Below are positions 1 through 7,286 of a stretch of 64,000 nucleotides of DNA, in pieces. Origin of the DNA: Anaerolineae bacterium. Lineage in GTDB: Bacteria > Chloroflexota > Anaerolineae > Aggregatilineales > J027. The notes under the pieces were generated by a model. It was not told where the DNA came from. It made no database searches and was given only the letters and a program-made list of their open reading frames with translations. The stretch covers positions 83,951 through 147,950 of the forward strand of contig WBUL01000012.1 of assembly GCA_008933735.1 (NCBI GenBank), in the 5' to 3' direction. The first letter of the stretch is position 1. Each line of letters begins with the position of its first letter. The position numbers were made by a program, and so were the translations under genes.

Positions 1-120
1 ATTGAATCGGCTAGCACCGCTGGGAACGTCGGCGAGGTTTCGCGCTTGAGTCTGGAATATAATGACAAAGAAGCCCGCCTGAACGCCGTTCTGGAAGAAT
101 GGGCGGAGCTGGCGGAGTAA
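1..120 (+). CDS. ABC-F family ATPase, C-terminal fragment
   Basis: This open frame enters from the left edge and ends at a TAA at 118-120, leaving only the last 39 residues. It is rich in Glu, Ala and Leu with a heptad-like pattern, including LSLEYNDKEARLNAVLEEW near the end. That matches the C-terminal coiled coil of ABC-F proteins of the Uup type, which act on ribosomes or branched nucleic acids. The ATPase domains lie outside the window, so the family call rests on the tail alone. It converges on recN with a 17-bp gap. Confidence 0.55.
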   Translation: MESASTAGNVGEVSRLSLEYNDKEARLNAVLEEWAELAE

Positions 121-137
121 GCAGAACCATGTCCGGT

Positions 138-1898
138 TCAAATCAAATTCGGCTGTTCAGCGTGGATTTTGCCCTCGCTCTTGAATAAATAAGCCGCGTG
201 ATAAAGCTCCTGGGCGCTCTGAGTGGTGGCCTCGGAACGACTACCCAGCAAATCCGACAATTCTTGTATCCGTTCTTCGTGATTAAGGCGATCAACCGTA
301 GTAATCGTGCGGTTGCCTTTCACCCCTTTGGTGACTCGGAAGTGGGTATCGGCAAAACTGGCAATTTGTGCCAGATGAGTCACACAGAATACCTGATGAG
401 AAGCCGTTAAGCCCCACAGCTTTTGCCCGACCGTTTCACCCACTCGTGCCCCGATTCCCTGGTCAATCTCATCAAAAATCAGGGTTGGGGTTTCATCGGC
501 GGCAGAAAGCACAGTTTTTAAGGCCAGCATGATCCGCGCCGTTTCGCCGCCGGATGCAACCTTGACAAGCGGTTGAATTGGCTCACCAAGATTGGCGGAC
601 ATCAAAAATTCGACATGATCGATTCCGGTGGAGTCAAAAGCCAGTCGTTCATCGTTCACATAGCAGCCCTGAGGATCTTCTTCCTGGGTAACCGATACCT
701 CAAACCGCGCATTTTCCATGCGGAGCTGAACCAGCTCCCGGACAATCTGCTGTGAGAGTTTTTCGCTCGCCTTCTGCCGCGTCAGACTAAGATTTTTTGC
801 CAGATCCCCAATTGAATGCAGCAGTTTGTCCTCTTCCTGGTACAGTTCGGCCAGACGTTCTTCACCCATTTCAATATCGTTTAGTTCTTTACGAGCACGT
901 TCAGCATATTCGAGGATGACTTTCACCGAGTCGCCATACTTACGTTTGAGGCGGTAAATGATTTCAAGACGCTCTTCAATATGATCCAACCGGTTTGGAG
1001 AGACTTCAATTTTGTCTTTATAGCGCCGCAGCGACACTGCCAGTTCTTCCGCCTGGGCGACCAGACTTTCCGCAAGTGCGTATTCTTCTGCCAGGGTACT
1101 ATCCAGAGCGGCCAATTTTTCCAGAGCTTTTGCCGCAAGGTTCAACGCATCCAGCCCAGAGCGCCCCATCATATCTTCGCCTTCCAGAGCCTCGTATGCA
1201 TCCTCGCTCAAGTTTGCCAGTTTTTCCGCATTCGCTAACAGGTTGCGTTCCTCGCGGAGTGCTTCTTCTTCACCTTCAACCAACCGGGCTGTTTCAATTT
1301 CCTGAATCTGATACTTCAAAAACTCGATACGCTGTTCTCGCTGGCGTTCATCCTGCTGCAAAGAAGAAATGGTTTGCTGGATGCCGTGTAGCTGGCGCAC
1401 CAGACGGGCAAGCTCCTCACGCTGGCTTTCGCAGTTGGCGTAACGATCAAGCAGGAAAATGTGCGCTTTAGGGCGCAGCAAAGACAGATGTTCGGTTTGC
1501 CCATGAATGTCCACCAGTACGCTGCCTACTTCGCGGTATACGGATTGTTTACAGGTCAGGCCATTGATTTTAGACGATGACCGCCCGTTGGCCCGTACCT
1601 CTCGATCCAATACCAGGGCTTCACTCAGGTCAATATTCATGTCGTTGGCTTCCAGAATGGCCCGTACCTGAGAGCGAATACTCTGTGGCAGGTGGAAAAC
1701 CAACTCCACACTGGCACGCTCAGCACCAGAACGGATAAAGGTCGTTTCGGAACGCCCGCCCAGTGCAAAATCCACCGCGTCAATCAGGATCGATTTACCT
1801 GCGCCAGTTTCTCCGGTGATCAGGTTAAACCCCCTGGAAAATTCCAGCGAGAGTTCGTCGATCAGAGCAAAATCAGCAATGTGGAGTGCTTTTAACAT
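138..1898 (-). CDS. recN: DNA repair protein RecN
   Basis: RecN is a cytoplasmic SMC-like ATPase that gathers DNA ends during double-strand break repair by homologous recombination. The 586-residue length is normal for the family. The N-terminal Walker A is GETGAGKS at residues 29-36. The centre is a long Glu/Leu/Arg-rich coiled coil (roughly 150-390). The C-terminal half-ATPase carries the ABC signature SGGE near residue 455 and the Walker B stretch LIFDEIDQGIG. It is the last gene of a minus-strand run nadK - zinc-ribbon membrane protein - recN; the gap to the upstream gene is 4 bp, so co-transcription is likely. nadK next to recN is a common bacterial arrangement. Confidence 0.96.
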   Translation of the reverse strand: MLKALHIADFALIDELSLEFSRGFNLITGETGAGKSILIDAVDFALGGRSETTFIRSGAERASVELVFHLPQSIRSQVRAILEANDMNIDLSEALVLDREVRANGRSSSKINGLTCKQSVYREVGSVLVDIHGQTEHLSLLRPKAHIFLLDRYANCESQREELARLVRQLHGIQQTISSLQQDERQREQRIEFLKYQIQEIETARLVEGEEEALREERNLLANAEKLANLSEDAYEALEGEDMMGRSGLDALNLAAKALEKLAALDSTLAEEYALAESLVAQAEELAVSLRRYKDKIEVSPNRLDHIEERLEIIYRLKRKYGDSVKVILEYAERARKELNDIEMGEERLAELYQEEDKLLHSIGDLAKNLSLTRQKASEKLSQQIVRELVQLRMENARFEVSVTQEEDPQGCYVNDERLAFDSTGIDHVEFLMSANLGEPIQPLVKVASGGETARIMLALKTVLSAADETPTLIFDEIDQGIGARVGETVGQKLWGLTASHQVFCVTHLAQIASFADTHFRVTKGVKGNRTITTVDRLNHEERIQELSDLLGSRSEATTQSAQELYHAAYLFKSEGKIHAEQPNLI

Positions 1899-1902
1899 TG
1901 TT

Positions 1903-2451
1903 CTAAATCCTCAACCCCAACTGAAACCGCGATACCGCGACACTGATGGCAACAAAGGCGTAAATTCCAAGACTGATAAAGTTCAGCCGGGCGAAACCAA
2001 TGAACCACGCCAATAACAGCACTAATACTGACAGCGCCATCGCCGCTCCTACTACCTGTCCAGTATAACGCCCGCGCTTTCGGCGCGATACGCGAGCTAC
2101 CATTTCACTGACCACCCCGCCTGCGGGGGCCGAAATCAGCAGGGCAAGGAACAGAAATAGTTGAGCAATAAAAAATCCAGCAAACAGGCTCACTACAAAG
2201 GCTGTGATCCCGGTAATCAGGTAATCTCCGGGGGTGGCATTAAAGAAAAGATTCTGGTGTTCGCGGGCGGTATCCTTACTGATATAGCCTACCGCTGTTC
2301 GCACGGCACACTTCGAGCAAATGGGCACCCCATTACGATGGTCACGCAAACCCTCACTACCAGGGCAGCCCCGCCGATCACAATAAATTTTGCCGTCCTG
2401 TTCGTAGAATTCGCGTTTACTACCTTCAAAAACAAGCGGTTTTTGTTCCAT
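1903..2451 (-). CDS. Zinc-ribbon membrane protein of unknown function
   Basis: This 182-residue protein has a cytoplasmic-looking N-terminus with a likely zinc-binding knuckle (Cys24, Cys29, His38, Cys45, Cys48), resembling the B-box or rhomboid-associated zinc ribbons found before membrane domains. About four hydrophobic segments follow in two pairs (roughly 75-115 and 130-180), split by a basic loop SRRKRGR. I do not recognise a characterised family. It sits between nadK and recN with 11- and 4-bp gaps, so it is probably transcribed with them, but the sequence gives no direct functional link. No strong ribosome binding site precedes the ATG. Confidence 0.75.
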   Translation of the reverse strand: MEQKPLVFEGSKREFYEQDGKIYCDRRGCPGSEGLRDHRNGVPICSKCAVRTAVGYISKDTAREHQNLFFNATPGDYLITGITAFVVSLFAGFFIAQLFLFLALLISAPAGGVVSEMVARVSRRKRGRYTGQVVGAAMALSVLVLLLAWFIGFARLNFISLGIYAFVAISVAVSRFQLGLRI

Positions 2452-2462
2452 GCCTTTTCTTT

Positions 2463-3326
2463 CTATCTGCCGGGTGGGTGTTTGGGCAAAAAGCGCGGTT
2501 CCATCCTGTCCATCAGCGAGCGGAAAAAGTAATTGCGACCCTGTAACCGGATAAAGTGACTGCGTTTTTCACTGGCGCGGACTTCTACCGAGTCGCCCCC
2601 GTTCAATTCAACAACTGTCTGACCATCGATGGTCACCACCGTATCCCATTCGTTTTGCGGTGAAACCACAATCTTGACGGTTGCCCCCTGAGCCAGAATC
2701 ACCGGACGTTCCATGCTAAAGTGTGGCGCAACAGGCACCAGCAAAATGTTATCCAGTTCGGGCGGCAAAATCGGCCCGCCAGCAGCCAGCGCATACGCGG
2801 TGGAACCCGTCGCAGTTGCAATGATCACCCCATCCGCATTGTAAGAAGTCGCCCACTCGTCATTGATATACGCATCCAGTCGTGTGGCGTTGGCAATCGC
2901 GCCTCGCCCAACAACCACATCATTCAAGGCGTCTTCGTGCAGGATACACTCGCCGTTTTTCCACACCGACCCTGTAATCATCAGCCGGCTCTCAATCCAG
3001 TAGTGACCAGCCAGAATTCGGTTTAATGATTCTTCCCACTGCGGCGGCTGCGCTTCGGTCAAAAATCCCAGGTAGCCAATATTTAACCCAAACACAGGGA
3101 CCTGAAACGGCGCACACAACCGGGCAGCACGCAAAATCGCCCCATCACCACCGATCACTACTACAAAATCGGACTCCTTTAACGAATCCGGCTGGATCAG
3201 TCCGGAGGTGTCTGTCCAGGCGCTCAAACCCCGTGCTTCGACCGTGCGGGCAACTTCTTCCATAACTGCCTGACTTTCCGGGCGGCGGGGATGCGCCAGA
3301 ATACCAACCCTTCGCATGTCCTTCAC
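2463..3326 (-). CDS. nadK: NAD kinase
   Basis: NadK phosphorylates NAD+ to NADP+ in the cytoplasm. The hallmark GGDG motif lies at residues 59-62. It is followed by the conserved LNDVVVGRG segment and the ATATGSTAYALAAGGPI region that forms the nucleotide pocket. The length (about 285 residues) is standard. The start is ambiguous: a GTG at 3326 or an ATG at 3317 preceded by AAGGA only two bases away. The GTG would lie almost at the transcription start predicted from the extended -10 at 3335-3340. It heads the nadK - membrane protein - recN run. Confidence 0.95.
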   Translation of the reverse strand: MKDMRRVGILAHPRRPESQAVMEEVARTVEARGLSAWTDTSGLIQPDSLKESDFVVVIGGDGAILRAARLCAPFQVPVFGLNIGYLGFLTEAQPPQWEESLNRILAGHYWIESRLMITGSVWKNGECILHEDALNDVVVGRGAIANATRLDAYINDEWATSYNADGVIIATATGSTAYALAAGGPILPPELDNILLVPVAPHFSMERPVILAQGATVKIVVSPQNEWDTVVTIDGQTVVELNGGDSVEVRASEKRSHFIRLQGRNYFFRSLMDRMEPRFLPKHPPGR

Positions 3327-3334
3327 TACCTGAG

Positions 3335-3343
3335 ATTATAGCA
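3335..3343 (-). promoter_or_regulatory. Extended -10 promoter of nadK
   Basis: On the minus strand the sequence reads GACTGCTATAAT, a perfect TATAAT with the TGn extension. The -35 region is poor, as expected for an extended -10 promoter. The predicted transcript would start about 0-10 bases before the nadK start codon. The same GACTGCTATAAT string precedes the TolB-like gene at 19504. Confidence 0.6.
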
Positions 3344-3366
3344 GTCGGCAACCAAGAACAAAAGTT

Positions 3367-3756
3367 CTAGTTTTCAATGAGCGCAACGCATTCGATTTCG
3401 ACCAATGCCCCTTTGGGTAGATCAAGACCGCCAAAAGTTGCCCGTGCCGGTGGATTTTCTGTGAAAAAGGTCGCGTAAATGGCGTTCAGGGCAGCAAAAT
3501 CTTCGATCCGGTGCAGCAGAACCGTGGTTTTCACCACATTTTTCAAGCCGGAACCGCCCGCTTCCAGGATCGCCTTGATGTTATTCAAGGCCTGTTTCGC
3601 CTGTCCTTCAACCGTCGTGTCGGCAAATTCTCCGGTGTCCGGAAGGATTCCGATCTGGCCGGACACAAAGATGAAGCTTCCCTGTGCGACAATCGCCTGC
3701 GAATAGGGCCCAATCGCCTTTGGCCCTTTTTCTGTATGCACAACCTGACGTGACAT
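3367..3756 (-). CDS. ridA: RidA family enamine/imine deaminase
   Basis: RidA proteins hydrolyse reactive 2-aminoacrylate and related enamines/imines to 2-ketoacids and ammonia, protecting PLP enzymes. The 129-residue chain shows the family features: GPYSQAIVAQG near the N-terminus, FVSGQIG, and PARATFGGLDLPKGALVEIE at the C-terminus, where the Arg of PARATF is the conserved substrate-carboxylate ligand. The ATG at 3756 is chosen over an upstream in-frame TTG because AAGGGA lies seven bases ahead of it. It is probably monocistronic or leads into nadK. Confidence 0.93.
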   Translation of the reverse strand: MSRQVVHTEKGPKAIGPYSQAIVAQGSFIFVSGQIGILPDTGEFADTTVEGQAKQALNNIKAILEAGGSGLKNVVKTTVLLHRIEDFAALNAIYATFFTENPPARATFGGLDLPKGALVEIECVALIEN

Positions 3757-3786
3757 CAACTTTCCCTTTTTGAAGTTCCTCTTGTG

Positions 3787-3815
3787 ATGTTAAGCCATTC
3801 CTGAAACCGACACAA
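3787..3815 (-). promoter_or_regulatory. Candidate sigma70-type promoter of ridA
   Basis: On the minus strand, TTGTGT (3815-3810) and TAACAT (3792-3787) are separated by exactly 17 bases, about 30 bases upstream of the ridA start. The boxes are imperfect, so this is a moderate prediction. Confidence 0.4.
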
Positions 3816-3830
3816 GAACCGGATTGATCG

Positions 3831-3857
3831 AAAAAGGGGTCTCTGCGACCCCCTTTT
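3831..3857 (-). terminator. Rho-independent terminator after the fasciclin genes
   Basis: The arms AAAAAGGGGTC (3831-3841) and GACCCCCTTTT (3847-3857) enclose a TCTGC loop. Read on the minus strand, a strong GC stem is followed by a T-run, about 20 bases beyond the stop of the fasciclin gene at 3877. It should insulate ridA from the fasciclin transcript. The A/T flanks could also stop plus-strand transcription. Confidence 0.8.
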
Positions 3858-3876
3858 ATAAGCGATGATAATCGGG

Positions 3877-4929
3877 TTAGCTGCTTTCGCCGCCGCTCGT
3901 TTCCGGTACCAGAACTCCATTAATCACATGAATCACCCCGTTGGAAGCTTGAATGTCAGTGGTCAGCACTTGAATGCCATTAACCAGAACATTACCGCCT
4001 TCATCCGTTGTGATCTGGAGAGATTGGCCTTCCAAAAGTGTTGCGGTAGACTGCCCGTTCATGCCCGCCACATCCGCCGCCAGATGCTGTCCATCCAGAA
4101 CGTGATACAGCAGGAGATCGGTCAATCTCTGCTGATCAGCGATGATCATCGTGAATTCGTCAGCGCCAATAATGTCCATGAGCTCGGCAAACGCCGCGTC
4201 TGTCGGTGCAAATACGGTCAGGCTGGCGCTCTCGTCGGAAAGAGTCTGCACCACCGCCGGGTCTGCCGCAAAAATCGCCGCCAGCAGATAGGTAAATTCA
4301 GGGGCTTCCGTATTGGCCGCCGATTGCAGCACGGTATCTGCAATGGTGCCGGGTGCAACTATTTCCGGTACGGGGGTTCCCTGCGGCTCGGCAGGAACTT
4401 CGGCAGTGGCCTCACCTGCGACTTCCGGTAAAACCAGCACGGCATTAATACCGTGAATGACTCCATTTGCAGCCTCTATATCCGCCGTAGTCACTTCTGC
4501 CCCGTTGACAAACACTGTGTCTTCCTCGACGGTGATGCTCAGCACTTCTCCTTGAAGGGTCGTGACGGTTTGCCCGTTTAGCGCTGTGAGATCGGCAGCC
4601 AGCAGTTTGCCTTCGACCACATGATACAGCAGCAGGTTGGTCAAGGCTTCAGAATCGGCAAGTACCGCATTGAGCGCTTCTTCACCCAGCGCCGTAAAGG
4701 CCGCATCGGTAGGCGCGAATACGGTATATTCGGCCTCCGGATTGGACAAAGTCTCCAGTACGGACGTACCAGCCGCCTGTACCGCCGCCAACAGAGTCGT
4801 GAACTCCGGCGTTTCCCCTTCAGCAGACGCAGTTACGATATCAGCGATTGTCTCTGTTGTCTCTTCCTGGGCAAATCCCGGCGCAACCGCCGCGAATATC
4901 AGCGCCAGCAGTATGAGTAACTTACGCAA
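3877..4929 (-). CDS. Secreted protein with two fasciclin domains
   Basis: The protein (350 residues) begins with the signal peptide MRKLLILLALIFAAVAPGFA and carries two fasciclin (FAS1) domains. Both show the family's TVFAPTDAAF box, the LLLYHV motif and a terminal NGVIH strand. FAS1 domains mediate weak adhesion to matrix or neighbouring cells. An Ala/Pro/Glu/Thr-rich linker joins the domains. The start is a TTG at 4929, because GGAAGGAG lies seven bases upstream and the signal peptide then begins directly; an upstream ATG at 4968 has neither feature. It lies 39 bp downstream of a paralogue with the same layout, so the pair looks like a tandem duplication. Confidence 0.9.
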   Translation of the reverse strand: MRKLLILLALIFAAVAPGFAQEETTETIADIVTASAEGETPEFTTLLAAVQAAGTSVLETLSNPEAEYTVFAPTDAAFTALGEEALNAVLADSEALTNLLLYHVVEGKLLAADLTALNGQTVTTLQGEVLSITVEEDTVFVNGAEVTTADIEAANGVIHGINAVLVLPEVAGEATAEVPAEPQGTPVPEIVAPGTIADTVLQSAANTEAPEFTYLLAAIFAADPAVVQTLSDESASLTVFAPTDAAFAELMDIIGADEFTMIIADQQRLTDLLLYHVLDGQHLAADVAGMNGQSTATLLEGQSLQITTDEGGNVLVNGIQVLTTDIQASNGVIHVINGVLVPETSGGESS

Positions 4930-4968
4930 GATTAGATCTCCTTCCCAAATTCCCCTAGATTGTATCAA

Positions 4969-6000
4969 CTATTCTGCTTCTGGCAGCGTAATCACCGCTT
5001 CAATCACATGAATGACCCCGTTAGCGGCTTCAATATCAGTTGTAACGATCTGAGCGCCATTCACATAGTAATTCCCTTCCTCATCTTTTGTGATGAGCAG
5101 CGTGTTGCCAGTCAGCAGCGTTTGCGCGACGAGGGCATCAACGTTTTCTTCACTTTCAAAGGCGGCGGTAATGTCTGCGACCAGCACCTTGCCATTGACC
5201 ACATGATAAAGAAGGGTATCGGTGAGTTTACCTTCGTCATCTAACAGGGCTTGAAATGCCTCATCTCCCAGAGATTCCTTGAGCGCATTGAACGCCTCAT
5301 CAGTGGGAGCAAAAACAGTAAGCTGCGCGTTCGGGTCAGACAATTGTTCCAGAACATCTGGACTTGCGGCCTGGACTGCGGTCAGCAGCATGGTAAACTC
5401 CGGTTCATCCCCCTGTGCAGACGCCGTGACTACATCAGCAATGGTGTTGCCTGCTGCTGGTGCTTCTTCGGTAGCCTCCGCAACTGGTTCGGCGGGCGGC
5501 ATCAGCACCGTGTCAATCGCATGAATGACCCCATTAGACGCAGCAATATCAGGGGTAACCACTTCAGCGCTATTAACAAGTACTTTGTCCTCATCTATCC
5601 GTAGCTCAATCGGTGTTCCTTGCAGCGTAGTGACCGCTTCGCCGTCCATATCAGCGATATCAGCAGAGCCAACCGCACCTTCCATCACGTGGTACAAGAG
5701 GATGCTGGTGAGGAGTTCCTGGTTTTCAAGGATGGCATTCAGTTCATCTTCGCCCACTGCGTTAAACGCATCATCCGTTGGAGCAAAAACCGTAATATCG
5801 GCTTCTGTGTCGGACAATTTTTCTAAAACCGATGGGTCTGCGGCCTGGACTGCGGCCAGCAGGATTGTAAATTGGCCTTCATCGGCTGCTGCTGTAATGA
5901 CTTCGGCAATTGTGCCGGGCTCATCTTCCTGGGCAAATCCGGGGACTGCCGCCCCAAGCAGCAGCACCAGAATGACCCCAACCATAGCTAGTCTATGCAT
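4969..6000 (-). CDS. Secreted protein with two fasciclin domains (paralogue)
   Basis: This 343-residue protein starts with signal peptide MHRLAMVGVILVLLLGAAVP ending in GFAQ, like its downstream neighbour. It carries two FAS1 domains (roughly 28-165 and 190-340), each with TVFAPTD, LLYHV and NGVIH motifs. The linker PPAEPVAEATEEAPAAG is acidic and proline-rich. The ATG is preceded by TTGGAGATAAG, a good ribosome binding site. It should be co-transcribed with the paralogue at 3877-4929. A role in surface adhesion or cell aggregation is inferred from the family. The second domain has an extra loop (ITAAFESEENVDALV) absent from the paralogue. Confidence 0.9.
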   Translation of the reverse strand: MHRLAMVGVILVLLLGAAVPGFAQEDEPGTIAEVITAAADEGQFTILLAAVQAADPSVLEKLSDTEADITVFAPTDDAFNAVGEDELNAILENQELLTSILLYHVMEGAVGSADIADMDGEAVTTLQGTPIELRIDEDKVLVNSAEVVTPDIAASNGVIHAIDTVLMPPAEPVAEATEEAPAAGNTIADVVTASAQGDEPEFTMLLTAVQAASPDVLEQLSDPNAQLTVFAPTDEAFNALKESLGDEAFQALLDDEGKLTDTLLYHVVNGKVLVADITAAFESEENVDALVAQTLLTGNTLLITKDEEGNYYVNGAQIVTTDIEAANGVIHVIEAVITLPEAE

Positions 6001-6047
6001 CTTATCTCCAATCGCACATCACAAAGAGCTAATTTTAACCGTAGCTT

Positions 6048-7208
6048 TCAGCGCGTGGTAGCGTAAATTACGCCCCGGAAATCTACAGCACCAGGCAACA
6101 GGTTTCTGGCAGCCTCCTGATCCTCTTTTAGTACAGATAACAGGAAAGCCGTGGTGAAGTGGTTCGTCAGGTCATGGGCACGGGTCATATCCCACACATC
6201 GTCGGAACAGCTATCAAATAACCCAAAGCTGATTTCCAGTTCAGAACATTCATCTACAAAGATGTAATGGTCGGCATATTCCAGGGTAATCAGTGTTTTG
6301 TCCGTGCTGCCGATATATTCATACATCGGGTAAGCATCTTCTTCCGGCACGGTCGCGCTGTCTAAAGAACCCACAATAATCAGCGTGGGGAGGGTCACTT
6401 CTGCCAATCCTGCTTCCTGAAATAAATGTCCGCCTGCCGGTGCAAGCAAAACGAGCGCATCCACGCGGGAATCTGTTGTAGGGGGCCAGAGACCTTCCGG
6501 AACACGCTCCAGCCCACGTGCAGACGCGATGTCCTCAGCACGCTCCATGAGTTGGCATAGTTCCAAATTGCCCTCACAGACGGTTTCCGAGGTATTAAGT
6601 CTTGCGCCGCCTACCGAAAGTGCAGTGTAGCCGCCGAAGGAATGACCGGAAACCGCGATTTTATCGGTCTCAATGACGCCTTCCAACACGCCCCCAGGGC
6701 TACTCAGGGTCCCCGCGAAGTCTATCGCTCGTGAAATGTCATAGGGACGCACAGCAAAATTTTCAATGATGGTTTCTTCTGACCCTTCCCCCAGCATGAC
6801 ATCAAACACCGTGCTGCCGGGGTGATCGGGGGCGATGACTACAAACCCGTGAGAAGCGAGATGCTCCGTGAAAAAAATACTCTGGAAGCGCAGCCCGCCC
6901 AACCCGTGCGAAAAAATCACCAGTGGATAGGGGCCGTTGTCTACATCTGGAAGTGCATCTTGTAAGGCACGCCCTTCCACCCGTGCCAGCCTTTCTACAT
7001 AGATAATAGCCTCCGCCTGTTCATCCGGATTCAGAGCAGGGTACCACACGGTCAATTTCAGCGGACGAATGTCATCTTCGATGGTAAAATCGCGGGCGCC
7101 CACCGGAAACAGCCCCCGTATCGCGTAAGGTGGAGCATCAGGGCGCTGAGCAAAAGCGGCCAGAGGAATGGAAATGAAAACAATAACGATACTAGCCCAT
7201 ACTTTCAT
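6048..7208 (-). CDS. Secreted alpha/beta hydrolase, PAF-acetylhydrolase-like
   Basis: This 386-residue protein has a signal peptide (MKVWASIVIVFISIPLAAFA). Its hydrolase domain resembles platelet-activating factor acetylhydrolases and dienelactone hydrolases. The oxyanion region is LVIFSHGLGG, the nucleophile elbow is GHSFGGYTAL, an acid-bearing strand reads LIIVGSLDSATVPE, and a candidate catalytic His lies in ADHYIF. Esters or short-acyl phospholipids are plausible substrates, but the exact one cannot be read from sequence. The ATG at 7208 is chosen because the signal peptide starts there and AGGAAA lies nearby; the longer frame from 7256 adds a non-hydrophobic stretch. It lies upstream of the fasciclin pair on the same strand. 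Confidence 0.87.
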   Translation of the reverse strand: MKVWASIVIVFISIPLAAFAQRPDAPPYAIRGLFPVGARDFTIEDDIRPLKLTVWYPALNPDEQAEAIIYVERLARVEGRALQDALPDVDNGPYPLVIFSHGLGGLRFQSIFFTEHLASHGFVVIAPDHPGSTVFDVMLGEGSEETIIENFAVRPYDISRAIDFAGTLSSPGGVLEGVIETDKIAVSGHSFGGYTALSVGGARLNTSETVCEGNLELCQLMERAEDIASARGLERVPEGLWPPTTDSRVDALVLLAPAGGHLFQEAGLAEVTLPTLIIVGSLDSATVPEEDAYPMYEYIGSTDKTLITLEYADHYIFVDECSELEISFGLFDSCSDDVWDMTRAHDLTNHFTTAFLLSVLKEDQEAARNLLPGAVDFRGVIYATTR

Positions 7209-7286
7209 ATTATAATTTCCTTGTGGCGTATTACTAAGCCTAACGCTGATGCCCAAAAACCGTCAAAAAATCCACAAAGAGTGGCT

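Noticed and set aside
995..1471. 158-codon plus-strand frame inside recN
   Set aside because: It is antisense to a clearly conserved gene and its composition (Pro/Arg/Cys-rich) is typical of a shadow frame.
3865..4431. 188-codon plus-strand frame opposite the fasciclin gene
   Set aside because: It is antisense to a well-supported FAS1 protein; the long open frame reflects codon bias of the real gene.
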